Positions 57,690 to 64,000 of a stretch of DNA of 64,000 nt are shown piece after piece. The position numbers were made by a program, and so were the translations under genes. The DNA is from Ambrosia x helenae. Lineage: Eukaryota; Streptophyta; Magnoliopsida; Asterales; Asteraceae. Numbering within the stretch: position 1 is the stretch's first letter; every line of letters starts with the position of its first letter. The notes under the pieces are model-generated. The model searched no databases. It saw only the letters and a list, made by a program, of their open reading frames with translations, and was not told the origin of the DNA. The stretch lies in NCBI GenBank assembly GCA_030844895.1, contig CM061231.1:1364001-1428000 (forward strand), given 5' to 3'.

Positions 57690-58246
57690 CAATTGACTCG
57701 GGCGAAGAAACGTCACGATCACTATCACGCCCGTCTGACCTCTCGTAGTGATATTGATATCCCTCGCTTTCGGGTGTCGGGCAATACATTCTTCATCCGA
57801 ATTATTTACGTATTCGGCCCCGGGATCATTTTCATAACCTTCATCCGAGGGTTTTGTACCGGGATCGGTGGGTTTCGCACTATAGGAGGATTGGCACGCT
57901 CCGACACTCGTACAGAATCTCCAAGTCGTATTGTTCCTAGTTGTACTAGAGCCATTACATAATCATATGCGTAAACCAATTTTTCGGTGGTCAAATCGTC
58001 AGGATCTTATGGCTCGTAATATTCAAATGTGGGAGGAGGTTGTGCAGTCGGTGGGTGTGTAGTTGGTTGATGTGTTGTCGGTTGTGTTGTTGGTGTGTGT
58101 GTAGTCGGTTGTGTTATTGGTGTGTGTGTGTGTAGTCGATTGATGTGTTGCGGGGAAGGATGATCGTCGTCGACGACGACGATACGTATTCGAAAACATA
58201 CTACCACCACCCATATTAAAAGATGTAGTTGTGTAAAAATGGTCAA
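57690..58246 (-). pseudogene. Convergent minus-strand ORF remnant, unknown
   Basis: A TATA-like CCTATATAAATCA lies near 58270 on the minus strand. The reading from 58246 or 58214 passes through a Thr/Pro/His-rich repeat (TTHTPTTQPTTH) and, after a stop near 58010, goes on as DPDDLTTEKLVYAYDYVMAL and further to about 57700. A frameshift/stop breaks it. No domain is recognised. It faces the Myb-like ORF and may be its element partner or another ORF1 start region. Confidence 0.3.
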
Positions 58247-58428
58247 AATTTTATGTGAAGGTATGATTTATATAGGGTAGAAGATAAAAACGGTCAAAAT
58301 TTAAACGATCAAAAAATAAAAATCGGTCAAAGGGAAAAAAAAAAACCGTGGCAACTATTTATTGGTCAAGAAAAAAGACCGTTTCTTTGTACCAGCACGG
58401 TAACAAGAACCTGAAATTGGTTCACGGG

Positions 58429-58745
58429 CATTGTTTTGAAAACCGGACCGGACCAGCCGGTCGGACCGGGCTCCGGGGCCTGGACCGGTTCGGTTCGGGT
58501 AGTCGGACCGTTTTTGCAGCGAACCGGGGTTGAACCGGTGAACCGGCCGGTCGGACCGGAAAACCGGCCGGTCGGACCGGAAACCGGACCGGTCGGACCG
58601 GATTTTTTATTTTATTTTTTATTTTTTTTAATTTTTTTTTGTTTTTTGGGCCGGTTCGTCAAACCGGTCGGACCGGTCGGACCGGTCGAACCAGTGAACC
58701 GGCCGGGGGTCCGGTTCGACGTCCGGTCCGGTTCTAAAAACCTTG
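58429..58745. mobile_element. CCGGTCGGA-type GC-rich TIR element, 8-bp TSD
   Basis: Left end CATTGTTTTGAAAACCGGAC and complement of the right end CAAGGTTTTTAGAACCGGAC form inverted repeats of 23 bp or more. TTCACGGG stands on both sides exactly (58421-58428 and 58746-58753). Subterminal DNA is an array of ACCGGTCGGACCGG words on both arms, with a T-rich centre. 317 bp, no ORF of meaning. The duplication length suggests hAT-like transposition. Confidence 0.8.
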
Positions 58746-59031
58746 TTCACGGGACCCCTACCAGCACGGGTAGTGGCGGTGTTACCGTGCTGGTAGTGGG
58801 GTACCCGTGCCCAATTCTGGTGACACCCCGTCCCAGTTATTAAAAAAATGAGTGATGTAGATGAGTTCTAGATGAGAGAGAGTGTGGGAAAGATATTATT
58901 AATATTATTATATTATTACTATACGTGTGAAAATAATTAGTTATTAGATAAAGAATTAGTAGAGTGCTGTATCTAAAAAACTATTTCAGTAAAGTAAATC
59001 AGTGAAGTGATCTGATACTACACCCCTCCCC

Positions 59032-59337
59032 TAAGATTGATATTCAAAAAAAAAAAAAAAAAATATTGAATGATTTGGTTCCGTATGTTCATTTTTGGGA
59101 GTAGAGTACTGTGTATAAAAATAATATTATATCTCTCCTGTCACAACTCAGAACAAAAAAAAGACAGCTTTTGAATCCCTAAAACTATCTCTTCTTCCCC
59201 AAACACACACCTTCACCTTCAACAACTACATCCTAAGCATTTTCCATGAATAATAATCCCACCTTCTTCCCATCATACCCTTTTACTAACCACCCTTAAA
59301 ACCTTAACCCCAATTATCTTTTTACCTAAACCCCATC
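59032..59337 (+). promoter_or_regulatory. Promoter and 5' UTR of the LRR receptor-like kinase gene
   Basis: A TATA box (TGTATAAAAATAATA, about 59112) lies some 225 bp before the ATG. The sequence between is C/T-rich (CTCTTCTTCCCC, CACCTTCACCTTCAAC), as is common in plant 5' leaders. Role inferred from position. Confidence 0.45.
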
Positions 59338-62300
59338 ATGTTACTTCAACTTATACACATCCTTTTCCTTATCTTTATCTACACCAACACAGCTACTGGA
59401 GACAGTTCCAATGAGGAGATTAAAGCCTTACTAGAGTTCAAGAAAGGATCAGTACAGATCCCTTAAGAAAGGTAGAGTCTTGGAATGTTTCTGGTTCTGA
59501 TCCAGTTAAAATCTGTGTAAACTTTTATGGCATTACATGTGATGAAAAGGGTAGTGTTGTTTCCATTAATCTTGATGGGATTGAGTTGAGTGGTGAGATA
59601 AAGTTTAGTACTTTGTTTATGTTGAAGAATTTAAGGAATTTGAGTTTGTCTGGGAATAATGGGTTGACTGGGAGGATTGTTCCGGCTATCGGGTCGATGT
59701 ATTCGCTGCAGTATTTGGATCTGTCTGGGAATGGGTTTTATGGGCCTGTTCCTGCTAGGATTCATGAGTTGTATGGGTTGAGTTATTTGAATCTGTCTAG
59801 GAATAATTTTACCGGAGGGTTTCCGAATGGGATTGGGAATTTGCAGCAGTTGGCGGTTCTTGATCTGCATTCGAATTCGTTGTGGGGGGATTTGGGGGTT
59901 TTGTTTGGTGAGCTTAGGAATGTGCAGTATGTTGACTTGAGTGATAATGCGTTTTACGGGTCGTTGGTCATGGAGAATGGCGTTGTTCCTAGTGTGGTGA
60001 ATACGGTGCAGTATGTGAATTTGAGTGGGAATCGGTTAGGGGGTGGTTTTTTTAGCGGTGAGGTTTTTGGGATGTTTAGGAATTTGCATGTTTTGGATTT
60101 GAGTGATAATGAGTTGAATGGGAAGTTGCCTTCGCTTGGGATGTTGCCGAATCTTGAGGTTTTAAGGTTGAGTAATGCGCAGTTGTTTGGGCCCGTGCCT
60201 GAAGAGCTTTTCGATGGGTTGATTCCGTTGAAAGCGGTGGATCTTAGTCGGAATGGTTTTTCAGGTGAAGATCTTGATTCTTCTTCTTATTGTTATTATG
60301 CTTGATTATATGGTATTTATATAGCTGCTGATAATGGTGTATTTGGTTTTACGCTCTTAAATGCACATCCTATTAAATACGTGTAATTACTTGTCGAAAT
60401 TGAGTATCTTTAATTCTTAAGGAATGCTAAGATTCTTGCAGTTTCGTGTGGACGACAATGTTCTTATGTTTTCTTGCAATTTAGAATGAATTAATGGCAT
60501 TGAAATGACTTTTGTTTGTAATCCTATAACGAAAGGAGTTTACGTGCACCTAATCATAGGGGTGGACTTGCATGATCTGTTGAGTATGCGTGTGATAAAA
60601 ACAATAAAGTTATTAGTCGCATGATTGCGTGCATCTTTGGAATATTTGTGACCCTGTTTGGAAATCCGGGATCCGGAACAATTAATTATAGAACTTGCGA
60701 AAAATGTAGGGATTAAATGAATAACCGGGGCTATAAAAATAGTTGTTTATTAAGTAACTGTACCAAAAAGACGGATTATCTGAATTGTTGACGCTTGTAA
60801 GTATACATAATCTGATGATTGATAGTTATCTTTGTAGATTTTAAGGTCATTTCTTTGTACTTCAGTCCGTTTGTGTTCTGCGAACGGTTAAAACATGATT
60901 AACAGATGGTGATTGGTTATGTTTTATAACTTATGTCACGTTTTTTTCGCTCATCTTTTCTTTTTATGTTCAATCGCAGGTTCAATTCCAAAAATCAACT
61001 CTACAAGTTTAATCGCTTTCAACCTCTCATCAAATGAATTGTCCGGTTCCTTGCCGCCTTCTGTAGGAAATTGTCAGATTGTTGATTTGAGCAACAATCT
61101 ACTTGTTGATGACATCTCGGTTATGGAAAAATGGGAATCGCCTTTACAAGTTCTAGATTTGAGCTCAAATAAGTTAACCGGGAATTTTCCAAACTTAACT
61201 TCACGTTTTAACGGGCTGGTTTCGCTTAATCTAGGAAATAACTCACTAAACGGCTCTGTACCCCCTATTATGATACCAAACCTGGTTTTTCTTGACCTAA
61301 GAAGGAATGAACTTGACGGGCCAATTCCTCCCGAGTTATTCACTTCGATGACTTTGAACCATTTGGATCTTTCAAGCAACCGTTTCACGGGCCCAATTCC
61401 TCTTCACGGATCGCAAGAAAAATCTTTAATTGCGTTATCCTCGTATCCACCCATGGAGTTTCTTGATCTTTCCTATAATACGTTAACGGGCTCATTGTCA
61501 TCAGATATAGGCAACTTCAGGAGGCTTAGAGTGTTGAATCTTGGAAATGACGGGTTGTCGGGTGAGTTACCGAATGAGTTGACCAAACTTGGTCAATTGG
61601 AATATCTTGATTTATCTAATAATCATTTTAAGGGAAAGATTCCTGATAATCTTTCTCCGGAGTTGAAGTTTCTTAACGTGTCGGGTAACGATTTATCCGG
61701 GAAAATTCCTGAGAACTTAAGAAATTTTTCGAGTGCTTCATTTTATCCGGGGAACCCGTCTTTGAGCCAACCAGTCGGTGGTCTGCCACCTGTTAGTGGC
61801 GATGGTTTTCCGTCACGGTCACCGAATGGTGGGAAAGGTCATGACTCAAAGTCTAGCATTAAAATAGCGATTATAGTTGCTTCTGTCGTAGCTGCATTAA
61901 TGATAGCTTTTGTGTTATTGGCATATTATCGAGCACAAATTGGAGATTTCCGTGTTAAAACTGCATTCGGTGGTCAAACAAGTAGAGATATAAAACATGG
62001 AATATCTGGCCGACCCACGACATCAATGAGTTTTTCAAATGCTCACTTGCTCACTTCAAACTCAAGGTCTCTTTCTGGTGACACTGTGGAGCCGCCAGCT
62101 TATGCTGCTGCTAGTTCAGCATCAATGATACCCAATCTGATTGACGCTGACCCTACACCATCTGGAAGGAAATCTTCACCTGGTTCACCCGTGGCTTCAT
62201 CACCCCGTTTTGTTGAGACAATAGAACAGCAGGTGACACTAGACGTGTATTCGCCAGATCGGTTTGCGGGTCAACTGTATTTCTTTGACCCGAAACCTGA

Positions 62301-62596
62301 GTTGTCATTTACAGCTGAAGATCTGTCTCGGGCCCCGGCTGAGATTCTTGGAAGAAGCAGCCATGGAACATTGTATAAAGCCACCCTAGGTGGTGGACAT
62401 ATGTTGACTGTGAAGTGGTTGAGGGTCGGATTGACTAAAGATAAGAAAGAATTTGCAAAAGAGATCAAGAAGATTGGAACTATGAATCATCCTAATGTTG
62501 TGCGATTAGTCGCTTATTATTGGGGCCCGCGAGAACAAGAGCGACTTACTTTGGCTAATTACATTGAAGGAGATAGCTTGGCATTACATCTTTATG
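59338..62596 (+). CDS. LRR receptor-like (probably inactive) kinase, At5g10020 type; partial, continues past the window
   Basis: Exon 1 59338-60264, intron 60265-60979, exon 2 60980-62596, then a GT donor (GGTGAGT). The start gives a signal peptide (MLLQLIHILFLIFIY). An LRRNT segment (EEIKALLEFKKG) and Cys pair (KICVNFYGITC) follow, then about 20 leucine-rich repeats such as LQYLDLSGNGFYGPVPARI. A membrane helix (IKIAIIVASVVAALMIAFVL) lies near 61858-61925. The juxtamembrane part is Ser-rich. The kinase N-lobe starts EILGRSSHGTLYKATL, with Lys in VKWLRV; its glycine loop is altered, as in pseudokinases of this group. The C-lobe lies beyond the edge. One base is missing near 59455 (between KKGSVQ and DPLRKVESW), giving a stop at 59464-59466. 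It likely acts at the plasma membrane in signalling. Confidence 0.85.
60265..60979 (+). other. Intron 1 of the LRR receptor-like kinase gene
   Basis: Donor G/GTGAAG, acceptor TCGCAG/G. The split Gly codon rejoins the LRR reading (NGFSG then SIPKIN). No element is recognised inside. Confidence 0.8.
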
Positions 62597-62977
62597 GTGA
62601 GTATTTTCTTTGCTACTTGCATTCTTTGCGACGCATAAGTTGAGCTGGTAAAATATACGTCGGCTAGTTGGATCAAAATGGGTAAATGGGTACTTTTGTT
62701 TGGATCGGGTCAAATCAAATTTTTTTTTTTGTTAAAAACTCATCATTCTTTTAGAAATAATTAGTGTGTTAAATATGATTATGAAATCTATTTCTTACAA
62801 TAATAATATAATTTCTTGCATAAAATGATTTAAGAGTTTGTATGCGTTAAAGATACACACGTATAGGACGTATGACCCCTTAACCCATGACCCATAATCA
62901 ATTCGACCAGTTTATTTTTTAGCTAATCCATTTATTTATCCCGTCTTACATTCTGACCCAATAGAGAGATAACATTT

Positions 62978-63278
62978 AGAGGTTGTTTGGTTGATGAAGT
63001 GTTGAATCATTAAGATGTCTGAATGGTTAAGTGCTGAATCATTAAGTTAGACCTCTTAATGGTTAATTTTCTTGTCCCACATTGGTAGGAGAGTCTCATT
63101 AAGGTTCAGCTTAGTTTAGTGCTTAATAGTTCAATGCTTAATGGTTCAGCAACATCCCAAATCTTCATGGTTCTGTCAAAGCATTCCATTCAGAAGCTGA
63201 AACAAACGCGCTGAACGCTGAATCATTCAGCGCTGAATGGTTCAGAGCGTCATTAAGAGGCTTACCTAACAGCCCCTT
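62978..63278. mobile_element. MITE-like repeat in receptor kinase intron 2
   Basis: Left AGAGGTTGTTTGGTTGATG and complement of the right AAGGGGCTGTTAGGTAAGCC are worn inverted ends. Between them are several GAATCATTAAG / CTTAATGGTTCAG words in both orientations. About 300 bp. No exact target duplication was found. Confidence 0.5.
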
Positions 63279-63341
63279 ACTCGCATTGACCCATTGCTAT
63301 ATAAATGAGTCAAAATTGTTGCCTCGGCCCTCAGCCCGTAT

Positions 63342-63855
63342 CATAGTTGTCAATCGCGTCTGTAGCGGGCGCGATAGCGAATAGCGTCGCGTATCGGCCA
63401 TTTACCGCTACACAGTACATATCGGCCCGCTATCAAGCAATTATCGAAGTCCGGCGAAGATTCCGGCGACGATTCCGGCGACGTCCTGTAATTCTTGCCG
63501 GAGAAGATGAAGAGAAGAGGAAGAGAAGATGACTGGCGGCTGAAAAGATCTGGGTTGTGTGTTTTAGACATTTTAGGGTTATATAACTTTATACATTTTC
63601 ATGTTTAACCCCTCTATCTTTCATTTGTTTACATATAATGCCAAAACTTCTAAATTTTTACATAGAAAGTATAAAATTAGTTTATTTATATACACATTTG
63701 GTCCTTATACTTGTAAATTTGTACATAAAAATATTTTAAATTTTTTTAATACCTTACCGCTATTTACGAAATAGCGGGCGCTATTTCATCGCTATCGCTA
63801 CGTAGCATATCGGTAGCCCGTCGCTATTTACCGCTATTCGCTATCGATAACTATG
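63342..63855. mobile_element. TAGCG-type GC-rich TIR element in receptor kinase intron 2, 8-bp TSD
   Basis: Left end CATAGTTGTCAATCGCG and complement of the right end CATAGTTATCGATAGCG match at 14 of 17. GCCCGTAT stands on both sides exactly (63334-63341 and 63856-63863). Both arms repeat TAGCG, CGCTA and ATAGCG words; the centre is AT-rich. 514 bp, no transposase. Probably hAT-like. Confidence 0.8.
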
Positions 63856-63863
63856 GCCCGTAT

Positions 63864-64000
63864 GGTAGAAATGAAACCTATTTATGCATGAATTGGCCAA
63901 TCGGGTCACCTTTTATGGTTTTACCTTAAAACAAGTCAATTGAGTAGATGCAAAAAATCAAGCCTAAGAAAATGTTTTGAAAGATGGCCAAATGCAAATT
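63864..64000 (+). other. Receptor kinase intron 2, continuing
   Basis: No acceptor followed by kinase sequence is seen before the edge, so the intron is over 1.4 kb long. Confidence 0.6.

Larger units (their letters stand above)
56844..59031. mobile_element. Harbinger-like element with worn TIRs
   Basis: Left GGGGGAAGGGACACTCC and complement of the right GGGGAGGGGTGTAGTATCAG, followed on each side by ATCACTTCACTGATTTACTT, form inverted ends about 2.19 kb apart. A direct copy of the left outer flank (AATGAGTGGTGTAGGTGAGT) recurs inside the right end (58846-58897), so an earlier copy or partial duplication is involved. It carries the Myb/SANT-like ORF at 57163 and is broken by the element at 58429. 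The flanking bases are TTA and TAA, close to the Harbinger target. Confidence 0.45.

Noticed and set aside
1..64000. CRISPR arrays, bacterial operons, organelle insertions or viral genomes
   Set aside because: No spaced short repeats of that kind, no ribosome-site-led gene strings and no plastid or mitochondrial genes were seen; intron-bearing genes and plant transposons explain the window.

Overview
The window is nuclear DNA of a eudicot plant. It has AT-rich intergenic sequence, GT-AG introns, and two protein genes with close relatives in other eudicots, set in a dense, nested mass of transposable elements. The element set (Tekay chromovirus, Tat-type gypsy, long-LTR solo elements, Helitron ends with an NCCCGCAACGCGGG-type hairpin, TS-like SINE, 5S-bearing Cassandra LTR) and the gene sequences suggest Asteraceae. 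That placement rests on recognition, not on a search.

Host genes. (1) 17781-24158, + strand: a 20-exon gene for a chloroplast-targeted ABC1/UbiB atypical kinase (ABC1K7/ABC1K8 type, 748 aa if the frame is kept). Every splice site fits, but three exons each carry a one-base indel at or near a short base run. (2) 59338-62596 and beyond the right edge, + strand: a leucine-rich-repeat receptor-like kinase of the At5g10020 type. It has signal peptide, LRRs, membrane segment and kinase N-lobe; the rest of the kinase lies outside the window. Its first exon has a one-base deletion that gives an early stop.

Layout. 1-8800: a TIR element (704-1438), a 5'-truncated LINE (1647-3290), a SINE (4825-5059), and Helitron ends around AT-rich tandem repeats. 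8835-15996: a copia 3' half, a SINE, a broken Tat-type gypsy with an extended tRNA-Lys-like primer site, and a hAT-like element in an LTR. 17427-25123: the ABC1K gene, with TIR elements in introns 1 and 9 and two GC-rich elements just 3' of it. 26061-28236: a CpG-rich 36-bp minisatellite. 29331-39010: a Cassandra fragment, a solo LTR, a MULE-type MITE, and a LINE with a 16-bp target duplication, itself split by a 1.7-kb solo LTR. 41533-51325: a complete, young Tekay-type element with one 1533-codon gag-pol frame. 51632-59031: a Harbinger-type MITE, a copia-like LTR with an unusual 3' ORF, a CCACCG-array element, and a Harbinger-like element carrying a Myb/SANT-like ORF. 59338-end: the receptor kinase, whose second intron is swollen by two TIR elements.

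The two genes share no evident pathway. One acts in the plastid, the other at the plasma membrane. The strongest new-looking signal is a group of short TIR elements with exact 8-bp target duplications whose subterminal DNA is an array of short GC-rich words, plus the large CpG minisatellite that may be an extreme relative.
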